Positions 9,111 to 17,315 of a DNA stretch of 64,000 nt are shown piece after piece. The stretch is from Schlesneria paludicola DSM 18645. Its GTDB lineage: Bacteria; Planctomycetota; Planctomycetia; Planctomycetales; Planctomycetaceae. The number at the start of each line of letters is the position of its first letter. Position 1 is the stretch's first letter. A program made the position numbers and the translations under genes. The notes beneath the pieces were generated by a model. That model did not search any database, was not told the origin of the DNA, and saw only the letters and a program-made list of their open reading frames with translations. The stretch covers positions 1,669,770 through 1,733,769 of the forward strand of contig NZ_JH636435.1 in the NCBI RefSeq assembly GCF_000255655.1, in the 5' to 3' direction.

Positions 9111-10043
9111 TCAGGCCGTCTGGCCTTCCGTCAGTTTCATGAATGCCGTTTCCATATCCATGACCTCCGGCTGGAACATCCGGATTCGTGCCCCTTGTTT
9201 GTGAATGAAGTCGTGCAGATCCTCGACTTCTAGGCTGCCTTCTTGAAAGCGGATCGAAATTCGGTCCACCTGGTCGTCAACCTGGGTCACGCCCTCAAGC
9301 TGCCGCAATTGCTCAATTAAATCCGGAGTTTGAAACGCGACTTGCACGTGGACAATCTTCAGCACTCCCAGCCGCTGGTAGATCTCGGCGACGGACCCCT
9401 GCGCGACCATCCGTCCGGCTTCAATGATTCCAATCCGGGTACAAAGCTGCGCAAGTTCATGCAAGATGTGACTGGAGATGATGATGGTCTTGCCCATCTC
9501 TTTCAGCGCCTTCAGCAGCTCGCGCATTTCAATGCGGGCACGAGGATCAAGGCCCGATGCCGGTTCGTCGAGCAACAGGACGGCCGGATCGTGCAACAAC
9601 ACGCGTGCCAGCGACAATCGTTGCTTCATTCCTCGCGACAACGAATCGACCTGCGAATCAATTTTGCCAGTCAGGTCCGTCAACTGCAGGACATCTTCGA
9701 CAACCGCCTTGCGTTTCTGGGGTGACAGACGATAGGCGGCAGCAAAAAAATGCAGGTACTCGCGAACCGTTAAGTCTTCGTAGACGCCAAAAAAATCCGG
9801 AACGTACCCAATTTGTTCACGCACGAGCTGCGGCTTGGATCGAATATTGAGTTCCATCACCCGGGCGACACCGCGATAGTTCGGCTGGAGCGTTGCCAAA
9901 ACGCGGATGGTCGACGACTTTCCGGCACCGTTGGGGCCAATGAACCCGAACACCTCGCCGGGGGGAATCTGCAACGAAATCCCTTTGACTGCTTCCAACT
10001 TGCCGTATTGAATCGTCAGATTCTGTACATCGACGGCCAGCAT
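9111..10043 (-). CDS. ABC transporter ATP-binding protein
   Basis: This 310-residue ATPase has all the nucleotide-binding motifs: Walker A GPNGAGKSS (about residues 36-44), signature LSRGMKQRLS (135-144), Walker B VLLLDEP (155-161) with the D-loop SGLD, and the switch His in SSHIL. The C-terminal 80 residues form the regulatory extension seen in ABC-2 exporters of the NatA/GldA group. The start at 10043 has a strong ribosome-binding site (AAGGAG, 5 nt spacing). It heads a two-gene operon with the permease at 7267-9084. In planctomycetes such pairs are common and of unknown substrate. Confidence 0.92.
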   Translation of the reverse strand: MLAVDVQNLTIQYGKLEAVKGISLQIPPGEVFGFIGPNGAGKSSTIRVLATLQPNYRGVARVMELNIRSKPQLVREQIGYVPDFFGVYEDLTVREYLHFFAAAYRLSPQKRKAVVEDVLQLTDLTGKIDSQVDSLSRGMKQRLSLARVLLHDPAVLLLDEPASGLDPRARIEMRELLKALKEMGKTIIISSHILHELAQLCTRIGIIEAGRMVAQGSVAEIYQRLGVLKIVHVQVAFQTPDLIEQLRQLEGVTQVDDQVDRISIRFQEGSLEVEDLHDFIHKQGARIRMFQPEVMDMETAFMKLTEGQTA

Positions 10044-10657
10044 GCCGACTCCTTCAAAACGAAATGCTCACACCATTCGACCGGTCGTCACCTCCGCCTG
10101 ACAATACAAACTCCCGACGGAGGAATCCGCCGACGTCGTTACCGGGTGACCTGGCAACGCGATCCATTGTTTTCCATCTCGACCTGAAATGACATGCTCG
10201 CCCTGGTCGCGTCGCGAGTTCACGAACCGGACTTCCAAGCGGGCGAGCAGACACTATGTCTGACACACTAATCTGTTCGTGGGATCGGCGGCAAGGACAC
10301 GGAGCTCCCGAAACGATCGCAAACTACGATTCGATCGGAACCCCTCTCATCGAAATCGATCGAATTCGTCGCCTGCGCGTCAACGAACTCGACAATCTTG
10401 TATTTCCTGCGTTTCCTCAGAACAGGTCTTGTCGAAAAAGCGGCTGGCGACGGACACGTCAAGCGATTATGTTCGATTAGTTTGAATTCCACACCTGCGC
10501 CTTGCGACCACCGCCGACCGGGCCGTCGACACGCTTCGCCTTTGAAGCGATCTCGAGTCCCAAACCTGCCTGCTGTTCTGCTTCGCTCACCTGGCCACAT
10601 ACTTCGAAACGAATGCCGATGTTCAATCCGCTCGCGCTGGCATTTACACATTCACAA
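10044..10657. other. Divergent intergenic region
   Basis: Separates the ABC exporter operon (minus strand) from the PSCyt1/PSD1 gene (plus strand). The plus-strand frame is open from 10502, but its first 50 codons have no domain character. No further gene, repeat or clear promoter was recognised. Confidence 0.4.
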
Positions 10658-13294
10658 ATGATACGTCGTTGTCGCGACGAGCGTCACCGAGTCGCGGCGA
10701 CGGCTGTGAGTGGTCATCGACGGTTCGAAACGCGTGATCCGCAACGAGGGGGCGAGGCATTCCTTCGTGACTCGATCCTGCTGACTGTCGCCTTGATTGT
10801 GAGCACGTTACCCGTCCAGGCCGCGGATTCGATCGAATACAACCGCGATATTCGTCCCATTCTTTCCGAAAACTGCTTCTATTGTCATGGTCAGGATGGC
10901 AACAAACGGCAAGCCGATTTGCGGCTCGATCAACGCGATGCCGCCATCCAAGCCAAGGCGATTATTCCCCACGATACGGCAAACAGCTCGATCGTACGGC
11001 GAATTCTCTCGGGTGATCCCGACGAACAGATGCCACCGCCGAAATCGAATCGCCGATTGTCGCCGGAACAGAAAGAGTTGCTGCAGCGGTGGATTGCCGA
11101 AGGCGCCAAGTACCAGACGCACTGGGCCTTCGTGACACCGGTGCGACCTGCAGAACCGTCCGTCAAGAACGAGAAGTGGTCTCGCAATCCGATCGATCGT
11201 TTCGTCCTTGGCAAGCTCGAAGCGACGGAACTTGAACCGTCTCCCGAGGCGGATCGTGCGAAGTTGATCCGTCGTCTCTCGATCGATTTACTCGGTCTTC
11301 CACCGACGCCGGCCGAGGTCGATGCGTTTCTCGCCGATCCAGATCCTCTTGCCTATGAGACCCTTGTCGATCGGATGCTGCAAAACGAGCACTATGGCGA
11401 GCGTATGGCGCTGCCCTGGTTGGACGCGGCACGCTATGCCGATAGCAATGGATTTCAGCAAGATGGTGATACTTGGCAATGGATGTGGCGCGACGAGCTT
11501 GTTCGAGCACTCAATCAAGACCAGCCGTTTGATCAGTTCACAATCTGGCAATTGGCGGGCGACTTGCTGCCCAATGCCACAACCGAACAAAAGCTCGCTA
11601 GCGGCTTCAATCGCAATCATCTGTTGAACGGCGAGGGTGGCGCGATCGCCGAAGAGCAACGGTTTGTCAATCTGTTTGATCGCGTCGACACCACCGCCAC
11701 GACCTGGCTGGGGCTGACGATGGCCTGTTCACAGTGCCATGATCACAAATACGACCCGTTGACCATGCAAGACTATTACGGATTACTGGACGCCTTCAAC
11801 CGCGTCCCCGAAACCGGGACACCACAACGGATGTCCAGCCGAATCCGTGTTGCCGCTCCTTTTCTGGAACTGCTGACGGATGAGAATCGAAGACAGATTG
11901 CCGAGTACGAATCTCGCATCAAGCAACTCGACGAACAGGCCGCGCCGCTCGCGAATGCCGCGTACGAAGGATGGCGTCAGGGAATCGCGGCCGACACCAA
12001 TCCGGCCGATGTGACGGGGCTGCCTGCCAGTGTTGTCACCCTACTGCAAAAGCCTGAAGGCGAACGAACGGAGGATGAAAAAAAACAAGTGGAAGCGGAG
12101 CTTCGCAGCCTGTTCGACAAGCAGGTCCGCCCAGGACTGAACAGTAAGATTCCGATTCTTGGACAACTCGACGCCACCCGAAAGCAGTTCGCCGACTATA
12201 AGGGTGACCAGATTCCGCGGCCGATGATCATGAGCGACGGACAACCGCGAGAAACGGCCATCCTCGATCGTGGCGAATACCTGAAACCCAAAGACAAGGT
12301 TGCCTTCAATACTCCCGCATTTCTGCCACCACTGGCCGACGGATTACCACGCAACAGACTGGGATTCGCACAATGGCTGATTGCCCCCGAGAACCCGCTG
12401 ATGGCACGAGTTCAAGTCAATCGAATGTGGCAGCACTTCTTCGAAACGGGGCTGGTAAAAACGGCAGAAGACTTTGGTGTGCAAAGCGAGTATCCGCTGC
12501 ATCGATCGCTACTCGACTGGCTGGCCGTTGAGTTCCGTGAACGCGGTTGGAGCATGAAGCACATACACCGCCTGATTGTCACGAGCACCACCTACCGTCA
12601 ATCAAGCCGATTGTCCCCCGCCTTACGTGCTGCCGACCCCGAAAACCGCCTGTTCGCGCGTGCCAGCCGATTTCGAATGCCGGCCATGCTGCTGCGAGAC
12701 TGGGCGCTCAGCGCATCCAGTTTACTGAATGAGCGATTGGGCGGGGCACCGGTGTATCCTTATCAGCCCGCCGGCATCTGGGAACCCTTGGCGATCACGA
12801 AAGAACGCGACTTTACCTACCCTGCATCATCGGGTAGTGACCTCTATCGCAGAAGCATCTATACCTTTTGGCGACGCACGGTGGGACCGGCCAATATGTT
12901 CGATGCCTCCAATCGGCAGACGTGTCGAGTCCGTCTGGCAGCCACCAGCACACCGCTGCACGCGTTGACGACGTTGAATGATCCGACCTGGGTCGAAGCG
13001 GCGCGGGTTCTCGCAGAACATGGCATGAAGTCGGCATCCGACCTCGAGGCGCGACTGACCGCGATCTTTCGCCGAGTCATTGGTCGCCCTGTAACACAAT
13101 CCGACCTGGCCTATTTGACAAAAGCCTTTAACCGCCAGGCGGCCATTTATCGCCAGGAGCCCGAGTTGGCCAAAGAACTGCTGTCAGTGGGAACGGCGAA
13201 ACGTGACGAGTCGCTCGATCTGACCGACCATGCGGCACTGACGGCGGTCTGTCGAATGATCTTGAATCTGGATGAAGCCCTGACACGGGAATAG
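10658..13294 (+). CDS. Planctomycete cytochrome/DUF1549/DUF1553 protein (PSCyt1-PSCyt2-PSD1)
   Basis: A secreted protein with the three-domain order typical of planctomycetes. A signal segment (LLTVALIVSTLPVQA) is followed by a PSCyt1 domain with one c-type haem motif CFYCH, starting at IEYNRDIRPILSENC. DUF1549 follows (NPIDRFVLGKLEATELEPSP and later ACSQCHDHKYDPL, which has a second CxxCH). The C-terminal DUF1553 contains NRMWQHFFETGLV and the ending MILNLDEALTRE. Such proteins are exported together with a DUF1501 partner, which follows here after 19 bp. Their role is unproven; polysaccharide breakdown and electron transfer have been suggested. The start is uncertain: the frame is open from 10502, and ATGs at 10613, 10619 and 10658 all give a long N-region with no good ribosome-binding site. 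Confidence 0.88.
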   Translation: MIRRCRDERHRVAATAVSGHRRFETRDPQRGGEAFLRDSILLTVALIVSTLPVQAADSIEYNRDIRPILSENCFYCHGQDGNKRQADLRLDQRDAAIQAKAIIPHDTANSSIVRRILSGDPDEQMPPPKSNRRLSPEQKELLQRWIAEGAKYQTHWAFVTPVRPAEPSVKNEKWSRNPIDRFVLGKLEATELEPSPEADRAKLIRRLSIDLLGLPPTPAEVDAFLADPDPLAYETLVDRMLQNEHYGERMALPWLDAARYADSNGFQQDGDTWQWMWRDELVRALNQDQPFDQFTIWQLAGDLLPNATTEQKLASGFNRNHLLNGEGGAIAEEQRFVNLFDRVDTTATTWLGLTMACSQCHDHKYDPLTMQDYYGLLDAFNRVPETGTPQRMSSRIRVAAPFLELLTDENRRQIAEYESRIKQLDEQAAPLANAAYEGWRQGIAADTNPADVTGLPASVVTLLQKPEGERTEDEKKQVEAELRSLFDKQVRPGLNSKIPILGQLDATRKQFADYKGDQIPRPMIMSDGQPRETAILDRGEYLKPKDKVAFNTPAFLPPLADGLPRNRLGFAQWLIAPENPLMARVQVNRMWQHFFETGLVKTAEDFGVQSEYPLHRSLLDWLAVEFRERGWSMKHIHRLIVTSTTYRQSSRLSPALRAADPENRLFARASRFRMPAMLLRDWALSASSLLNERLGGAPVYPYQPAGIWEPLAITKERDFTYPASSGSDLYRRSIYTFWRRTVGPANMFDASNRQTCRVRLAATSTPLHALTTLNDPTWVEAARVLAEHGMKSASDLEARLTAIFRRVIGRPVTQSDLAYLTKAFNRQAAIYRQEPELAKELLSVGTAKRDESLDLTDHAALTAVCRMILNLDEALTRE

Positions 13295-13313
13295 CGATTA
13301 CGAAAGAGAACTC

Positions 13314-14765
13314 ATGCACGAATTGCTTGCAGAACAAATGCAGCGACTCAATCGACGCCAGTTCTTTGGCACGTCGGCGACCGGCGTGGGCGTCGCGGCA
13401 CTCGCGTCGCTGCTGGGACAATCTCATTCGACCGCCTTGGGCCGTGAGCAGGGGCTGCCCGGACTTCCGCACTTTGCCCCCAAGGCCAAACGTGTCGTCA
13501 TGTTGTGGCAGGGTGGTGGCCCCTCGCACGTCGATCTGTTCGACGACAAACCGATGCTTCGCGAATGGGCCGGACAAGACATCCCCGATTCCATTCGCGG
13601 TACGACTCGCCTTTCGACAATGTCCAGCGGCTATGCAAACTGGCCCTGTCAACCGGCGATCAAGCCACATAAGCAGTATGGTAAATCCGGTGTCATGCTC
13701 AGCGAAATGCTTCCCAACGTGGGCAGTATTGTCGATGACATTTGCGTGGTTCGAAGCATGCATACCGAAGCCGTGAATCATGCCCCCGGCGTGACATTTT
13801 TTCTGACGGGTGCGCAGGTGCCGGGACGCCCCAGCCTGGGCGCCTGGATGTCGTACGGTCTGGGCAACGAGAGTGAAAACCTTCCCGCATTCGTCGTCAT
13901 GACTTCAAGTGATCGGGCGAAAACGTGTGGTCAGTTGTTCTTCGATTACTATTGGGGAAGTGGGTTTCTGCCAAGCCGCTTTCAAGGAGTGCGATTCCGG
14001 AACACGGGTGATCTTGTTCCGTACCTGGCCAATCCGCCGGGTGTCAGCGTGGGCGCAAACCGGGCATTGCTGGATGATCTGGCCGCGATGAATGCCGCCC
14101 ACTTGCATGAATGCGGTGATCCAGAAATTGAAACTCGAATCGCCCAGTACGAGATGGCGTTTCGGATGCAGACCAGCGTTCCGGACCTGGTCGATTTCTC
14201 GGGAGAAACGAAGCGTACGCTCGATCGCTACGGCGTCGACGCCTTGTCGAAAGGAACCTTCGCCAATAATTGCCTGATTGCGCGCCGCTTGCTGGAACGC
14301 GGTGTTCAGTTTGTTCAATTGATGCATGCGGGCTGGGATCAGCACAGCAATCTCTTTACACAACTGGAGCAGCAGTGTCTGGATACAGAAGGCCCCTCGG
14401 CGGCCCTGGTGCAAGACCTGAAAGAGCGAGGGATGCTCGACGATACACTGGTCATCTGGGGCGGTGAATTCGGACGCACGCCGTTCGGTCAGGGAAACCC
14501 GACGAACCCCAAAGGGCGTGATCACTTCGGTCGCGCCTTCAGTTGGTGGATGGCGGGCGGTGGCGTGAAACCGGGGCTCGTCTATGGCTCGACCGACGAT
14601 TTCGGCTGGAATATCACATCTGACCCGGTGCACGTCCATGACATGCAAGCGACCATTCTGCACCTGTGTGGCATTGATCACACTCGACTTACGTTCCGGT
14701 ATCAGGGGCGACAATACCGTTTGACGGACGTACATGGTGAGGTCGTTCAGGGAATCCTGGCCTGA
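13314..14765 (+). CDS. DUF1501 protein, Tat-exported, sulfatase-like fold
   Basis: The 483-residue protein begins with a twin-arginine signal, LNRRQFFGTSATGVGVAALA. The body has the DUF1501 hallmarks: VVMLWQGGGPSHVDLFDDKP near the N-terminus, GVTFFLTGAQVPGRPSLGAW, and FGRTPFGQGNPTNPKGRDHF near the C-terminus. These belong to the alkaline-phosphatase/sulfatase-like superfamily, although an enzymatic activity has not been shown for DUF1501. It lies 19 bp after the PSD1 gene on the same strand and almost certainly shares its transcript; the pair is one of the most frequent gene pairs in planctomycetes. Confidence 0.92.
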   Translation: MHELLAEQMQRLNRRQFFGTSATGVGVAALASLLGQSHSTALGREQGLPGLPHFAPKAKRVVMLWQGGGPSHVDLFDDKPMLREWAGQDIPDSIRGTTRLSTMSSGYANWPCQPAIKPHKQYGKSGVMLSEMLPNVGSIVDDICVVRSMHTEAVNHAPGVTFFLTGAQVPGRPSLGAWMSYGLGNESENLPAFVVMTSSDRAKTCGQLFFDYYWGSGFLPSRFQGVRFRNTGDLVPYLANPPGVSVGANRALLDDLAAMNAAHLHECGDPEIETRIAQYEMAFRMQTSVPDLVDFSGETKRTLDRYGVDALSKGTFANNCLIARRLLERGVQFVQLMHAGWDQHSNLFTQLEQQCLDTEGPSAALVQDLKERGMLDDTLVIWGGEFGRTPFGQGNPTNPKGRDHFGRAFSWWMAGGGVKPGLVYGSTDDFGWNITSDPVHVHDMQATILHLCGIDHTRLTFRYQGRQYRLTDVHGEVVQGILA

Positions 14766-14996
14766 GCCGCGGTCAGATCGAATTATCGTCAACAGGGCTT
14801 TCCTGATACGAGCCTCAGGAAAACCGCCGCGGAAATAAACAACATTGCACGATTTCAATCCGGCCGATAGCATCCCGCACCCCTCTTCCAACGTCCCAAC
14901 CAGACATCGCTTCACCTGAGCCGCTTCATCTCGAGTGTGGCTCTTCGTGGATCGTTGCGCGCCGTGCGACCCCCCGATTCAAGAGACGTGCTCGCT

Positions 14997-17237
14997 ATGC
15001 TCTGCAATCGATCCACTCGACGGTCGCAGCACTTGGCTCGGAACAAGCTGGATCGCCCTCAATTCAAATCGTCAGTCGTCGATCAGACACGCGCACTGTT
15101 CGCCATTTCGGCCTGCGTGACCGTCCTCTTCGTTTCGTGGTTGCATGTCACCGAGGCCTTCGGCCAGGACCGTTCGATTCCCATCAGAAATCTGCCGACG
15201 GGACAACGAACGACGTCAGGTGAGCAATCTGGTGTTGTGAATGGCATTAATAACGCCGTATCTGCCGAGTCGTTTGATCCCGCCGCGCCTGTAGAGGATC
15301 TGGATTCGCCAGTGATGCGAGCGATTGAAGCCGAAGCCGGAATTCGGCCGCTGACTCCGTCGCTGATGTTCCGCGACGCACCGCGCGACTTAACGCTCAG
15401 AAATGCGATCGAGATCTCGATGATGAAGTCCGATGTCGCATTGACGCTTGATGCCGGGGGAGTCCAGATTTCTGGCGCAACAGTTTATGACCCCGCCATT
15501 ATGCAGGCGAATTCCAACTTCGCGGCGACAGTTTTTGATCCACGGATCACCACCGGATACCTGGGCAGTCGCATCAACGAACCATCCGGAACGTTTTTCG
15601 GTCCAGGTATCCCCCAATATGTCCGTCGTGATGAGGGCAACTTCACGGGATCTCTGACAAAGACCTGGGCCACCGGTGCGTCGACGACGGTGGGGTATCT
15701 ACCTCCACTGGGCTACCTGTTCCTACCGAATGGAGCGGTCAATCAATACAACCCGATCTACACCTCGGACCTTGTCGTTCAGGCACAGCAGCCGTTGCTA
15801 CGCGGTGCTGGCTTTGCGGTGAACCTCGCCCCGATTCGCATCGCACAATTGCGAGCGGAACAATCTTGCTGGGATTTTAAACAGGCGATGCTCGCGCATG
15901 TCCGTAGCATCGAGACGGCCTACTGGGACCTGCAGGCGTCGCTCGTCGCACTCGAAGCCATGGAGTTCGTCTTGCCGTTGATGAGCGAAATCGTGCGAGT
16001 GGAGGGGCATCGCGCCGAACATGGACTTTCGATCGGAGCGGATGTCGCACGAGCCAGCATGCAATTTGATCTGCTGCAACAGCAGCGATTTCAGGCTCGC
16101 AACGATGTGGTGGGCAAGGAACTGAGACTTCGTAACTTGATCCGTTTGGGGCTTTCCGACGGAACTCGCCTTGTTCCAACCGACGCCCCACAACGTGAAC
16201 TCGCGGTCACCGACCACGCGTCGGCGGTTGCCACCGCCATTGACAACCGTCCGGACTTGGTCCGGCAACGCCTTGGCGTTCGCATTCGCGAACTGGAATA
16301 TTCCGTTGCTCGAAACGGAATTCGCCCTCAGCTCGACCTGCAGGCGCTGTATCGCAGCAATGGAGTCGGACAGGGGCTGGATACCGCGCTGCAGCAGATG
16401 GTGGGATTCCAGTACAGCGATGTGACTTTGGGCGTCACGTTCTCAATCCCTATCGGCAACCGAGCCGCCAAGTCGGCCCTGAATGCCGCGGAACTTCAAT
16501 TGATGCGGGATCGAATCGTCATGCAGCAGGCGATCCAGAATGTGGGATTTGCCCTGGCCGATCTGCTCCGCGATACAGAAACCATTCTCGCACAGTATGA
16601 CCTTTCTGCCCGCCGGGTGAGAAACAGCGAAGAATGGATTCGTACGGCGCGAGTCCGCTATTCGAATCCGCCGCCTGCGGAAGATGCCAACCCGAATTGG
16701 CTGCTACTGGCGATGTATGACTATCAAAACGCCTTGCGAATGCATGTTGACGCGACGACCGATGCCAGCCAGCTTCTCGCGCGCTACAACGTGCAACTGG
16801 CGCGAATTGACGAAGCCCAGGGGACGCTGCTTCAGAACCGCGGAATCGAACTCGATCACGATCCCTGCCAAATGGTTCGGCTGCAAGCGCACACCTTGTT
16901 CGGAATTGGAACCAGCACAGAATCCCTGGCCGCTCGCCCATTGCCCGCATCCTCATCACGGGTCGCCCCCACGCAATCGAGCGAGAGCGCATCGCGTTCA
17001 ATGGGACCTGTCAACGAATCGCGCGCTGTTCCGATGACTCCCGCGCAGCCGGGGACATCGAATCTGGTCCCCTATCCGACATCTCGATACCCGACATCGG
17101 CGTCGCAAGCAGAGTCGGCCATCACGCTTTCGGGGCACACGGCATTTCGCGAAGATCGCGAACAACGGAAATCGACTCGACCAACAAACGCGTCGTCTCT
17201 CAGAGCGGCACAAACAATCGACGCCAATCTAAGATGA
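14997..17237 (+). CDS. TolC-type outer-membrane channel protein
   Basis: A secreted protein of about 746 residues. A signal segment (FAISACVTVLFVSWLHVTEA) precedes a body with the two-fold helical repeats of outer-membrane efflux proteins: LRNAIEISMMKSDVALTLDA at the N-side, QAQQPLLRGAGF (the conserved Q-P-L-L strand), long coiled-coil helices around QAMLAHVRSIETAYWDLQAS, and IRPQLDLQALYRSNG with GVTFSIPIGNRAAKSALNAA in the second half. The last 130 residues are Ser/Pro-rich and disordered, an unusual extension for TolC. ATG 14997 is preferred to the upstream GTG at 14937. It is convergent with the PqqD-M50-HlyD gene, whose adaptor half would need just such a channel; the stops are only 78 bp apart. 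Confidence 0.85.
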   Translation: MLCNRSTRRSQHLARNKLDRPQFKSSVVDQTRALFAISACVTVLFVSWLHVTEAFGQDRSIPIRNLPTGQRTTSGEQSGVVNGINNAVSAESFDPAAPVEDLDSPVMRAIEAEAGIRPLTPSLMFRDAPRDLTLRNAIEISMMKSDVALTLDAGGVQISGATVYDPAIMQANSNFAATVFDPRITTGYLGSRINEPSGTFFGPGIPQYVRRDEGNFTGSLTKTWATGASTTVGYLPPLGYLFLPNGAVNQYNPIYTSDLVVQAQQPLLRGAGFAVNLAPIRIAQLRAEQSCWDFKQAMLAHVRSIETAYWDLQASLVALEAMEFVLPLMSEIVRVEGHRAEHGLSIGADVARASMQFDLLQQQRFQARNDVVGKELRLRNLIRLGLSDGTRLVPTDAPQRELAVTDHASAVATAIDNRPDLVRQRLGVRIRELEYSVARNGIRPQLDLQALYRSNGVGQGLDTALQQMVGFQYSDVTLGVTFSIPIGNRAAKSALNAAELQLMRDRIVMQQAIQNVGFALADLLRDTETILAQYDLSARRVRNSEEWIRTARVRYSNPPPAEDANPNWLLLAMYDYQNALRMHVDATTDASQLLARYNVQLARIDEAQGTLLQNRGIELDHDPCQMVRLQAHTLFGIGTSTESLAARPLPASSSRVAPTQSSESASRSMGPVNESRAVPMTPAQPGTSNLVPYPTSRYPTSASQAESAITLSGHTAFREDREQRKSTRPTNASSLRAAQTIDANLR

Positions 17238-17315
17238 TCGTGAACTCGAGACTCGCCCGAATGAATGGCTGAATTGCTTGTCCGCAAGCATCCAATTGAT
17301 GACGAACGTTCGCGT

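Noticed and set aside
9111-10043. ABC ATPase as energy source for the PqqD-M50-HlyD system
   Set aside because: It is clearly in an operon with its own ABC-2 permease and lies 7 kb away on the far side of unrelated genes.
13905-14915. Minus-strand ORF of 336 codons
   Set aside because: Antisense to the DUF1501 gene, which has clear family motifs.
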